Origin: Helopsaltes ochotensis
Lineage: Eukaryota > Chordata > Aves > Passeriformes > Locustellidae
Length of the DNA: 64,000 nt
Reading direction: 5' to 3'
NCBI GenBank assembly: GCA_013400155.1
Contig: VXBM01000009.1
Coordinates: 2,651,616-2,715,615, forward strand
Part shown: piece by piece, positions 1-9,844 of the stretch
How positions within the stretch are numbered: position 1 is the stretch's first letter
How the letters are laid out: the number at the start of each line of letters is the position of its first letter
Notes under the pieces: generated by a model
Databases searched by the model: none
The model's input: the letters and a program-made list of their open reading frames with translations, nothing else
What the model was told of the DNA's origin: nothing
Position numbers and translations under genes: made by a program

Positions 1-415
1 TTAAATTTCATCCCATTAATCATAATCCAATGCTCCATTCTATCTAGATCCCTATGCAGGCCTCTTGTTTCCTGAGAGAGTCAGCAGCACCTCCCAGTCT
101 GGTATTATCAGCAAACTTGCTAATGGTGTATTCACCTCCTGCATCCAGATCATTAACAAACACATTAAGCAGAACTCACTCTAGAATTGAGCCCTGAAGG
201 AGCAATGCTGGTGACCCGTGGCCAGCCAGATGTAGCCCCATTCACTAGAACACTTTGAGCTCTGCCCTTCAGCCAGTTCTTCACCCAGCACACCATGAAT
301 CCACTCATCCCACAGCTGGGCAGCTTGTCCAGAAGGGTGCTGTGGTGGACAGTATCAAAAGCTATATTAATATCCAGAAAAACTACATCCACTGCCTTTC
401 CTTCATCCACCAGGC
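1..415 (-). mobile_element. CR1 LINE fragment, reverse-transcriptase region, runs off window start
   Basis: The minus strand encodes an 81-residue open piece (165-410) of a CR1-type ORF2 reverse transcriptase. It shows the block VDVVFLDINIAFDTVHH, then WVKNWLKGRAQ and VNGATSGW, which correspond to the usual YLDFSKAFDTV, WVKNWLDGRAQ and VNG motifs. The usual QGSVLGP block that follows is destroyed. From 1 to about 160 the antisense CR1 sequence continues at nucleotide level, with small gaps, toward the LEGREALQRDLD region. Similarity stops near 415, so the copy is 5' truncated there, and its 3' part lies outside the window. It is more diverged than the copies at 1908 and 41415, so probably an older insertion. 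It is not functional. Confidence 0.85.
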
Positions 416-1907
416 TTCTCTATCTCCTTTTCTACCATCCCACCTTCACTGGCATGGAGACCTACCTTGCCTTTCTGCCTTTTCCTCACACGCAACCTGA
501 CCAAGCCATTTTTGTCCACACCCATGTTGTGCCAGCCTTTCCATGTCTTTAGACCCTGGTCCTGTTTCTTCTTTTCCTATTCAGGGAAGAATTCAGCCAT
601 AACCATATAAAGGTCTCCTGGGCAGGACTGAGCTAAGTATGTCACAGCCCTGGAAGTCATCCAAAAATACTTCCCCTTCCAGATTTACAGTTTTCCAGAT
701 TTCACAGAAAACAAGGTAATGTTCTATTTTTGCCCAGTACATCCTCTTTGAAGTTGTAGAAGAAATTGGAAATGCTCTTGAAAAAGTATTCTGTCACAGT
801 CAGAGACCAGAGACATAGGGCCAGAAGAGCACTATCAAGATTTGGCAAACTCAGTCAGTTCCTGTGTTTTCTCTTCTACTGGACTCTTAAAAGGAGGTCT
901 TTTAACTCACATTCCTTCAGACCAGGCTGATTTTCAGAGGGTATTTTTGTAGTGTGTGTGTGTATGTTGTGTGCATGTGTTTGCTTTCCTGTAATGACTG
1001 CTGTAAATGTAGTGTTCAAGAACAAGGATTACCATTCAGTCATACACTGCTAGGAATTTGACTGCAAAGAAGCACAGTCTGAATTTCTCATTAATACTTT
1101 TTAGTATGTTTTCTTAGCCTTATTCCCAACCATGAGCCTTAATATACTTTTTCATTATTTTTTCAAGCAAATTCCCAAATGCAAATTATTAGGATGAAAT
1201 TGAAATATGAAGCAACAGTAAGCTGAAGATAAGAATAGTCCTCAGTTTGTCATTTATAAGAGATGAGGATTTTTTTTTTAAGTGGTACCCACTGAACGGT
1301 CAATTCTCAATTAACAGTGTTAGGAGAAAATGCTGAGTATTGCCGTATGGCTTGATTTGTATAAATGGGTCGTTGAATGACCTTTCTGTAGGTCTCTGCA
1401 CCAAAAGGTGTTTGCCTCACAGCTGACTGCTCTTCCGCCAGCTTCCAGTCAAGCAGAAGACAATTCAAAAGACGGTTTTTGAGCTTATCCTATTTTTGGA
1501 TGGTGTCGTACAGTTTGACACATTTTGTATTTTAAGGGGATGGCTATCTGCTATTTGCGTAAGTGAATATGGTGTGATGTATGTGGCCTCCTGCAGCAGA
1601 TGTGTGACTAAATCCCATGTGCATTGTCACTGACTAGGCAGGCAGCACTGGAAATGGCTGCTGCTGCACTGGGTAAGTTTTGTGAAGCATGTTCACACTG
1701 CAGCTGAGACATCTACCTACCTTCCCCTCCCTTTTTATTTCCACCTATTTGACTGTCCTTTCTGAAAGACCTCCAGCCCTTATCCCAGTCCTGCTCCTGG
1801 AAAACATTCATTATCTATGGATAGTCTGGAAGCAGCATAGCAGATGCTGAGCAGCATAGTCAGCATAGGTGCCTCAAAAGTGGTGAAGGCACTGTGGTTC
1901 CAGGGAG
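416..1907. other. Unannotated intergenic sequence
   Basis: About 1.5 kb of mixed composition without a recognisable gene or transposon. The only structured element is the short GT-rich tract at 952-983. Confidence 0.6.
952..983. repeat. Imperfect (GT)n microsatellite
   Basis: Alternating G and T with occasional A or C interruptions, about 32 bases. Confidence 0.8.
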
Positions 1908-2806
1908 TCACAGAATTGTTTAGGTTGAAAAAGACCTTCAAAAATATTGAGTCCAACCATTTACCCAACACTGCCAGATTCACCACAAAACCAAGTAACC
2001 AAGTGCCACATCTACACATCTTTTAAATACCTCCTGGGATGGTGACTCCACTGCTTCTTTGAGCAGTCTGTTTAGAAGCCTCACAACCCTTTCCATGACA
2101 AATTTTTCCCTAGTATCTAATCAAAACCTCCCCTGGTGCAACTTGAGGCTGCTTCCCCTTCTCCTGTCAATTGTTACCTGGGAGAAGAGCCTGATTCCCC
2201 CCTGGCTGCACCCTCCTTTCAGGCAGCTGTAGAGAGCAGTGAGGTCCCCCCTGAGGCTCCTTTTCCCCAGGCTAAGCACCCCCAGCTCCCTCAGCCGCTC
2301 CTCACAGGACTTGTGCCCCAGACCCTTCCCCAGCTCCCTGCCCTTCTCTGGACACGCTGCAGCCCCTCAATGTCTTTCTTGCAGGGAGGGGCCCAGGACT
2401 GAACACAGCATTGGAGCTGTGGCCTCAGCAGTGCCCAGTGCAGGGGGACGGTCACTGCCCTGCTCCTGCTGGCCACACCAGGCTGATCCAGGCCAGGATG
2501 CCATCGGCCTTCTGGGCCACCTGGGCACACGCTGGATCGTGTTCAGCTGCTGCTGACCAGCACCCCCAGGTCCTTTTCCACCAGGCAGCTTCCCAGCCAC
2601 TGCCCCCAGCCTGCAGTGCTGCCTGGGGCTATTGTGACCCCAGTGCAGGACCTGGCACTTGGCCTTGTTGAACCTCATACAATTGGCCCTGGCCCTTTGA
2701 TCTAGCATGTCCAGATCCCTCTGCAGAGCCTCCCTGCCCTCCAGCAGATCAACTTGCAAGTTTACTGGGTGTGCACTTGATTTCCTCATCTAGATCATCA
2801 GTACAG
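1908..2806 (-). mobile_element. CR1 LINE 3' fragment, about 0.9 kb
   Basis: An antisense CR1 whose 3' terminus lies at 1908: TCACAGAATTG followed by the antisense of the usual tail TTCCAACCTAAA. Reading on the minus strand, the ORF2 C-terminal part is visible in pieces: DLLEGREALQRDLDMLDQRA, NCMRFNKAKCQVLHWG, and a GC-rich core (about 2208-2570) with the sense of LQRVQRRAGSWG. Near 2757 about 30 bases found in related copies are missing, and similarity ends near 2806 (5' truncation). The core is about 99% identical to the copies at 41415-42786 and 14467-15052, while the 3' tail is far more diverged. It is dead and has no intact frame. Confidence 0.92.
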
Positions 2807-4688
2807 GTATAAAAGCTCACACTCCACCCTCCTGTCCCCAGAGCCTAGGCCCCTTTACCTCCTTCTCCCGTTTCTTTATAAAGATCTTCTTCAGCTATGA
2901 GGATAGTCTGAGTGCCTTCCTTTCCTGAACGGAAGCCCATTATTTCACACAGTCAGAGACAGCTCAGGGAAGAAAGAGAGTTTCAGTTATTATTCATTTT
3001 TCCTTTCTTCCACTGCAGCAGGAAAATCCTATCAAAAGAAAGTTGATTATTTAAATGCCTCCTCCATTTGAATTGCTCATTCAGAGCTGTTTCTTACACC
3101 TCAGTCACCCTGACGTTTTTCCTGCTTTAAGCAAAACTGTCATGGTTTTATATTATTTACCAAATAATGCTGCTGCTGACTATGAATTTATTAAAGAGGT
3201 ACTGAAGACAAAGCAGCCTCCGTATTACAATACAATTTTAGTCTGCACTGACTTGAAAATGTATTGTGCTGAAGATAATCACATGGAGGGCAATTATAGA
3301 AACTGAAGAGGATCAAACAGAGTAATAGGGACATAAAAGGAAACCTGCATTCTCTATACACTACTCCCCATGCATATGAATGCTTCCCTTTTATCTTATT
3401 TTTAAAGACATTTCAAATTACACAGTAATTACAAATTCAAAAGGATTTTTCACAGAAAATTATCACATGTTAGTCACTCTCCTGAGTAACATTGGAGCAG
3501 CTTCCCAAGGCTTGCAAGTTAAGTTATCCATCTCTACAAACACAGGATAAGTTTGTACATGATATGGTGTCATTCTTTCTGGACTCAGGCCTTGATCCTG
3601 AGACTTCTGCATGGATCAGAAGAGATGATCGGTGTGGCTTCTTCTGATTCTTTTTTCTATGACAAGATATAAATGATATCTTGGGCAGAACATTGATTGA
3701 TCTGAACATTACTAAAGTATTGCAATTTAAATCTCTAGTCAACTGCTTGGGAGTGCAGTGAAGTGTCAGGATAATTACGTGAGTTAGTTATCACTTATAG
3801 CTGCCCTATAAGATTTGTCCTACCACCTAGGATGAAAAGTCAGTGCTAGTGATTGTGGCATGACTTTGGAAGGTGAAAAAAAGTGGATTGGTGCCCAAGG
3901 AATGTACGTAGTGGCAGCTGCAAAAACGCTGCGTGAGGAAAGGTGATTAATAGGCACAGGAAGAGCCTTCAGTTTAGATTTGAATCAATTCTGCTTAAAA
4001 CCTGTAGGCAAGTAAGGAAGTCTGTGGAGCACACAGAACTGCATTACCTTGGAGAACTTGCTTATGGAGACTTCCAAGGGTGCATGTCTAGGCTTATTGG
4101 AATTTGGTACAACAGGATGATCAGAGCAGAGAGGCAATCATAGAAACCATTTCATTGCCTCTTCTAGGAGAACTCCATGGCAAAAATCACCTCGAAATGA
4201 GAGTTCTCCATTTGCACCACTGGGTCAAAACCCGTTTATGTTGAGAGCCAGTGAAAGGGAGCAGGGCTGCTCATGTGCCCTGTTCAGAGGAAGCTCATAC
4301 ATGCAAGAAATGCCAGTGAAGAGGGGAAGGTAGTAACTGAGGTTTAAGAGTCCCTAAGCTATCCTAGTAAAATCATCCCTGTGTACTGCATTTGTAGTTA
4401 AATTCTTCCAAGCTATTCTGGGAAATGCTGCTGTATATTTTTCTTTGCAGCTTCTAGCAGACTGTTATTCTGTTTGTGTGAGGATTTTCTCACTGTTATG
4501 ATGCTTTTCAACACAAGATGTACCAATTAAAAGTCATCATAACAAAATGCCAATCGTGCACCTTGAAACTTATGCCTCGCTTTTTTGTCAGTAAGGTCAG
4601 TGCATGACTTGTGCCTCTTCAAGCTCATATTAAGTCTTGAGACTCATTTCCATGGTCTCTGAGATGCCTAAAAAGTTGAATTTGGCCC

Positions 4689-4715
4689 TTGTGTTTTTGT
4701 TTTTTGGTTTTTTTT
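4689..4715. repeat. T/G-only low-complexity tract
   Basis: 27 consecutive bases drawn only from T and G, T-dominant. Confidence 0.7.
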
Positions 4716-6597
4716 ATCATTCTCAATCAGATTCAAGGATCAACTTGAGTATTGTATTCCATGAAATTGAAATGCCAAGAAGTTTCTGTTCAGAGAGTAT
4801 CTCCCTCTGTCTATTTCTGGAAGCACATTTATGTGTCATATGTACCTACTTATAGACCTCATCGTTAACAGAAAATAATATTGCAAGAGAGAGAAGCCAT
4901 TGTTTATTATACCTGTGTACCATGTAACATAGACAAATTAATCACCTAAACAAGCAAAAATTTGAATGGTGTGTTTACATTGATTTCACAAATGGGTGTG
5001 TATGGTCCATTTTGAATTATGTTTTTGTACTTTGGATCACATGAAAAATGGATGTCCTTTATATCTTCTATGATAAAGGACAGTGTCTCTTGAAAGGTCA
5101 CTGGGGACTATACAGAACGTGATTATATGCCCATAGTAAACAGGCAGGATGAAGAGCCTTCCCTGTGTTCAACTCCTGTGAAGGAGATGTCCGACCAGCT
5201 GCTGTGGTCCCAATGCCTTTGCAAGCAACAGAGATGGCTTCTGTTTGGCTGATGAAGCCACCTCTTTCACACTTCCTGAAATAAAGTGTGTGAAAGAAAA
5301 AAATAGAAGAAAGATAAAGAGAAACCCAAACTTTCCATTTTCATTTGTGTCCTACTGATTTATGTTGCCTCGTTTCTAATATTTCTTCCATGGCTAGGAA
5401 CTGGCTCTAACTGCTTGGCTACTTCTTGGGAGTAATGATCAAACCAGCAGATGTGCTTGTACAAGAGAAAGATTTGGTGTCTTCATTCACTGAAAATGTC
5501 TGTGTTGGTCTGGATATACGCTACTATGCATCACAGCCTTCTGGGCAGAACTGAGTTTGAAGACATAAAAGTCTTGTGTTATATTGATACCACCAGCCAT
5601 TAATTAGGAAGATATTTTTCTGTTTAAAGAGGGGGATCAGAAACACCTCGCAAGCTTTTGCCAGCTTATACTCTTTGTGCAGGGTCTTATTCAGTGTGAT
5701 TTAATTTACAGGGTATCTGGGTTTCCTTCATCATCACCAACTATTTATATTTATGCTGTAAAGAAAAAATTGGAAAATGTATCTTTTATCACAGAAATCT
5801 TGACAGTGGGCAGGCAACTGCACACCAAGAATCCTTTCTGACAGCCTGATATTGCCATTTCACGCTACCATGAGTTGCCTCCTAATTTATATATGGTTAA
5901 CTTTGTTGAGACAGAGCCTTTTTTTTTATACAGTACCTAACAGTACCTACCATGTGATGGTCACACTGACGACAGAGGCACTATACCACGTTCTGACTGG
6001 AGAAAGGGGAAAGAAAATTAATTGGTACTGCTTTGCTGGGATTGCATCTGTCTGACTTCCCAATGACTCACTTCATTCAGAAATGAGACACTATGAATAC
6101 ATACACACTTGGATTACTAGAGGATGGGTTAGCAGCTAGGTATGTACCAAAGATTCCTCCTGGTTCTGGATCATAGCAGCTGAGCCTGATTTATTATCAC
6201 TAAGCCAGATGCCAAGAGATGATTCTGATATACTGGGAGATGGAAACACGCAGAGCAGTGAAGAAATAGTATAATTCGTCTCAAGGTATGTTGTGTGTGA
6301 ATGTATTTTTGGGTTGCCTTTGTGCCTTCTGGTTGCAGAGAGGTATCTCTATTGACATAAAATAGTCAGGGTAGAATTGGACACTTAAAAGATTACTCTA
6401 AATGTGTTTTAAAAGTAAGCAGCAGAGAATCAGTAGGGAAAGCATTTGATGTTTTTCGTCTCTCCTTCTCTGTATGACAGAAGTGTGATCTGTGGACAGC
6501 TGTCATACCTCAAGGGAAAGCTTTTACAAGGAAAATTTAAGATCACTTAGTTGGCCAGTGGCTGACCATTGTCACTGGTAATACTGTTGTCAGGGGA

Positions 6598-6613
6598 CAG
6601 TGGTTAACCACTG
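6598..6613. other. Perfect 16-bp palindrome
   Basis: CAGTGGTTAACCACTG equals its own reverse complement. Just upstream, 6555-6577 holds a second inverted pair (CCAGTG ... CACTGG) with the same half-site. The half AACCACT resembles the core of RUNX-type sites, but this is only a short-motif resemblance. Confidence 0.5.
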
Positions 6614-6953
6614 CCTTCAGCCTTTCCTGGTGGACTTGCTTATCTGGCAAGGCTCTTGGACCCCAATTCTTTAGAAAGCAAAGGTCCTCAGGTAACTCAG
6701 GGCATACATTAACAGTCCAACCGATGTGTGTCTTCTGTGTTGTCTTGTATTCTGTGTTCTCTGTCCTAATGCTAAGAAAGAAAGAAAGTGATCAAATGCC
6801 TGAGACACTGCAAAAGTAACCTAGAAAAAAGTCATAAAAATAGCAGAAATTTCTCTTTTTCTCTGTCACTTTGTCCTGAAGTCAATGCAGGGTGTTCACA
6901 ACCACATCCTTCCATTTGTGATGTCTGACACAGCCATTAATCACAGCTCAAAT

Positions 6954-6998
6954 GAAAAAAAAACTACAAACAAATAAAAAACAACCCAAAACACAAAG
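6954..6998. repeat. A/C-rich low-complexity tract
   Basis: About 45 bases that are almost only A and C, with scattered T. It is of the same kind as the larger tracts at 12378 and 61297. Confidence 0.6.
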
Positions 6999-8798
6999 AT
7001 CTACAGGGCTTTTCTCCTGTGATTTCTAAAGCCTTGACAACACTGTGCAGTTCTGCCATCTTCACTGTAGATTGTATCTATGTGTGTCACCATGCTAATG
7101 GCAAATGGATGTCATCAGTGGTGCCACTGAAAAAGGAGGAATTAGTGCGCACCTGCAACATATTCTGAGTTCGGCAAGTAAGACCCTGAACACAACAAAA
7201 TGGTGGTGAAAATGTTGATCAGTTATTTTGTGGAAATGTGACTTACATGCCAAATTCATCTGGCGACTAGCATTACCCTTCCTCTCAGGAAGGAAGGCTT
7301 CAGAGTATTTTTCAGATTTGATTAATAATTTATTTGGCATCTGGAAGTCACAGCAAAACAGCTCATATGGAAAGGAAGGGTGTAAATTGTCTGCCTCTGC
7401 CAGGCACTACTTGGTTATTATTCACAGCTAAAATACTATTTGTAGAATATTTGTGTATTTAAAATTTTAAAGAGCAGCTCTGGCACTTGGGTTGATTTCA
7501 GCATTCTCGAGGCTGTGTCTATACCACACAGATATTGTCATCTGGAAGATGTGTTCTCATTGCCAACTGAACCAGCCAGAAGAGGATTTTAATATGCGAG
7601 GAAGCAGGCACTAGAATAAGGGGAGATTATTGTGAGCTTAGTGCAGTTTGAATGAAGGATGCCATCCATGGAAGGCAAGGGGAACCTTTTCAAGCCGAGT
7701 TGCAGTGCACAGGCTGCCTACTGTAAATAGGGCATTGCTGGAGCTCAGGCCAGAGTACATTAAGTGGAAGAAAGTTGGTTATAGATTTTACAGCTGTACA
7801 CGTGATATATTTATGTCTTTCTGCGTTTATCACTCAGTGATGACCTCAACCAGGTTATGACAGCTCCCTTGATTGTCTGCTAGGAATACAGCTGATAGTA
7901 TAACACAGTTTTTTAACCTACTTACAGTGTCATGCTACTTACTTGCTGTATGCTATCTGCAGTATTCCTGCTTGGAGTTGTAATTCTGTTTACTGTCTGT
8001 GAGAGACCAAAACGTTAATGGTTAACAACTCAAACAATGGGTCATGTGGGAGGCAGCAGGTGCTTTGCTGAGGCCAGGTGTGCACCTCCCCAAAACTGAA
8101 ACCCAAGGGAAGGAGGAGAGTTTTTTCAATGTGGTGGTGAAACTCTGGTCGCAGAGGACAGAGGAGGGGAACAGCTACCAACAGAGGCTACAAGCTGGGT
8201 TTTAAGCAGTTAAAGGAAGAGGCTGGTAAGAAACAGATCCAGCAGAGGCTGATAGTGCTTTTTGTCATGCAAATGACACAAAATTACAATTACACTACTG
8301 GCTCAGTTCCAAAACTTCCCCCTGTGCCCCTGGAAAGGTATCCCTCTCCTGGGACATTCACACGCAGACCTGACAGTGTTAATCCCTTCTGATGGAACAT
8401 AACTGGCTCAACTACACTGACATGAGAGTCAGCTGTCATGACTTAGAAAGTGTCATAAATCATCAAAGATCCCCAAAGTGCCTCCAGACTCATTTCTGAG
8501 GTCTTCCACTGGACAACTGAGCATGACCCACAGCATTGCAACAGTGTTAAACTGCCCACCCACCCTCTCCAGGGGAGGGACCTTATCATTCCCACCTTGC
8601 CTGAACATATATTAACCTATTAAACTTTGTGTTTCCCAGGCTTCCCCCACTCCCAACAGATCAAGACTGGGAGCAGCACCTCAACCAAGGGATATTGAAA
8701 TTGAGACAATCAAGTCTCATCACTGGATCCACAGGTGGTGATAGCGTTCTGCTCTTATCCCTCCTTTCTCTCTTTCTTTTCCTCATGTATGCTCTTAA

Positions 8799-8803
8799 GC
8801 GAT
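8799..8803 (+). repeat. Target-site duplication GCGAT, left copy
   Basis: GCGAT immediately precedes the TGT start of the LTR at 8804. The identical 5-mer follows its CA end at 9615-9619. Confidence 0.8.
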
Positions 8804-8876
8804 TGTCTTGGGTTGCAATGCGAGATGTAACCAAAAGCATGTATTCTATTCCCAATCTGTTGAAATTGGTGGGAGA

Positions 8877-8958
8877 GGTTTTTTGGGGTTTGTTTTGGGG
8901 TTTTGTTTGTTTGTTTGTTTGTGGTTTGGTTGTTTGTTTGGGGGGGGTTGTTTGGTTT
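8877..8958. repeat. T/G-only tract inside LTR U3
   Basis: 82 consecutive bases contain only T and G, including GTTT repeats at about 8903-8921 and an 8-G run near 8940-8947. The several G runs could form quadruplexes on the plus strand. Confidence 0.85.
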
Positions 8959-9000
8959 CTTTTTCTTTATCTCATAACTCGAGGTGGGGGGGGTGTCTTT

Positions 9001-9100
9001 CTGTTAATGGGCCAGCTGTTAAAACCAGGCGGGGCAGTGTTCCTTATCTCTTCCACAACCCATCCTCCCTCCAGGGGGATATCTTCTGTTAATGGGCCAG
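9001..9100 (+). promoter_or_regulatory. Duplicated 15-mer in LTR U3
   Basis: CTGTTAATGGGCCAG occurs at 9001-9015 and 9086-9100, 85 bases apart. Direct duplications in U3 often carry transcription-factor sites; here the function is inferred only from position. Confidence 0.5.
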
Positions 9101-9185
9101 TAAGGCTCACCACATGACTGATAAAATTACATCATCCCATTGTGAGATGCTCCACCCAGTGGGAGGAGCCAATAATTTCTGCCTG

Positions 9186-9194
9186 GATAAAAAA
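9186..9194 (+). promoter_or_regulatory. TATA-like element of the LTR
   Basis: GATAAAAAA sits about 275 bases upstream of the AGTAAA polyadenylation-like signal, in the order expected for U3-R of the LTR at 8804-9614. Confidence 0.5.
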
Positions 9195-9614
9195 CCTGAC
9201 AGTCAGATCACCAGCAGCCTGTTCTCCACTGAGGAAGACTGGATCCATCTCACCACCACTGGACCCTTTCTACAGGATCATCTCCAACAGAATCACATCT
9301 GTCACTCCAGGAAGACTTATTTTGGACTGCCTCCAATACCCTGACCAACAAGGTGTCAGGTCATATTCTGACCCTGTCAGGGTTTCTAGGATTTTTTTTG
9401 TTTGCTTGCTTGTTTATGGGGTTTTTTCCTACTACTATGTTTATATTTTTTAATATTCCTAGTAAAGAACTGCTATTCCTATTTCCATATCTGTGCCTGA
9501 AAGCCCCCTTAATTGCAATATTATCATTATTTGGAGGGAGGGGTGTTTACATTCCCTATTCCAAGGGAAGCTCTTGCTTCCCCTGGCATACACCCGTCTT
9601 TCTAAATGAAGACA

Positions 9615-9619
9615 GCGAT
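9615..9619 (+). repeat. Target-site duplication GCGAT, right copy
   Basis: Matches 8799-8803 exactly and directly follows the CA end of the LTR. Confidence 0.8.
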
Positions 9620-9717
9620 ATTTTTACTCTTTTATATTGCTATATTAGTATAGATAATAACCCAAATGGCTACATGCCTCCTTTCTATTGCAACCAAATT
9701 GTTCTAAAATAAACCCT

Positions 9718-9753
<36 letters not shown>
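9718..9753. repeat. Compound (CA)n(TA)n microsatellite
   Basis: About 12 CA units run directly into five or six TA units. Confidence 0.95.
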
Positions 9754-9844
9754 TTCTAAGCACCAATCATTCAGTGTTGTTTCACTCTAATCTGCTCCAA
9801 GGAAGAACCTGAATTACCCTCTTTTTTGGGGGCAGGTGGCAACA

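Larger units (their letters stand above)
2807..8433. other. Unannotated intergenic sequence, 5.6 kb
   Basis: Mostly AT-rich sequence without a recognisable gene, LTR or LINE. It contains the T/G-only tract at 4689-4715, a perfect palindrome at 6598-6613 and an A/C-rich tract at 6954-6998. An 83-codon ORF at 3055-3306 (plus) has plausible composition but no motif I know. A perfect octamer ATGCAAAT lies at 8267-8274, a single occurrence with no supporting context. Confidence 0.55.
8804..9614 (+). mobile_element. Solo ERV LTR, 811 bp, likely class III (ERVL-like)
   Basis: The element begins TGTCTTGGG and ends AAGACA, giving the TG...CA termini of a retroviral LTR, and it is flanked by the 5-bp duplication GCGAT. 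Five-base duplications are usual for ERVL-type (class III) elements. Visible promoter and processing landmarks in plus orientation are a TATA-like GATAAAAAA at 9186-9194 and a weak polyadenylation signal AGTAAA at 9461-9466. The U3 part carries two copies of CTGTTAATGGGCCAG (9001-9015 and 9086-9100), a typical duplicated enhancer-like arrangement, and an 82-base T/G-only tract (8877-8958). Nothing of gag, pol or env lies next to it, so it is a solo LTR left by LTR-LTR recombination. Family naming is from memory. Confidence 0.85.
8434..9844 (+). mobile_element. Possible older LTR-like sequence interrupted by the LTR at 8804-9614
   Basis: The sequence on both sides of the inner LTR has LTR-like landmarks. 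These are a candidate TG start at 8434, an AT-rich TATA-like element near 8608 (CATATATTAACC), a serine/CT-rich R-like stretch up to 8803, and, beyond the insertion, AAATAAA at about 9706-9712 and a candidate CA end at 9844. No flanking target duplication is visible for these limits, so the boundaries are guesses. It could equally be unrelated AT-rich sequence. Confidence 0.25.

Noticed and set aside
2136..2671. Plus-strand Pro/Ser-rich ORFs, repeated at 14532-15075 and on the minus strand at 41873-42554
   Set aside because: All are antisense shadows of the same CR1 core.
3055..3306. 83-codon ORF with natural-looking composition
   Set aside because: No motif, no splice context and no recalled homologue; kept only as a remark.
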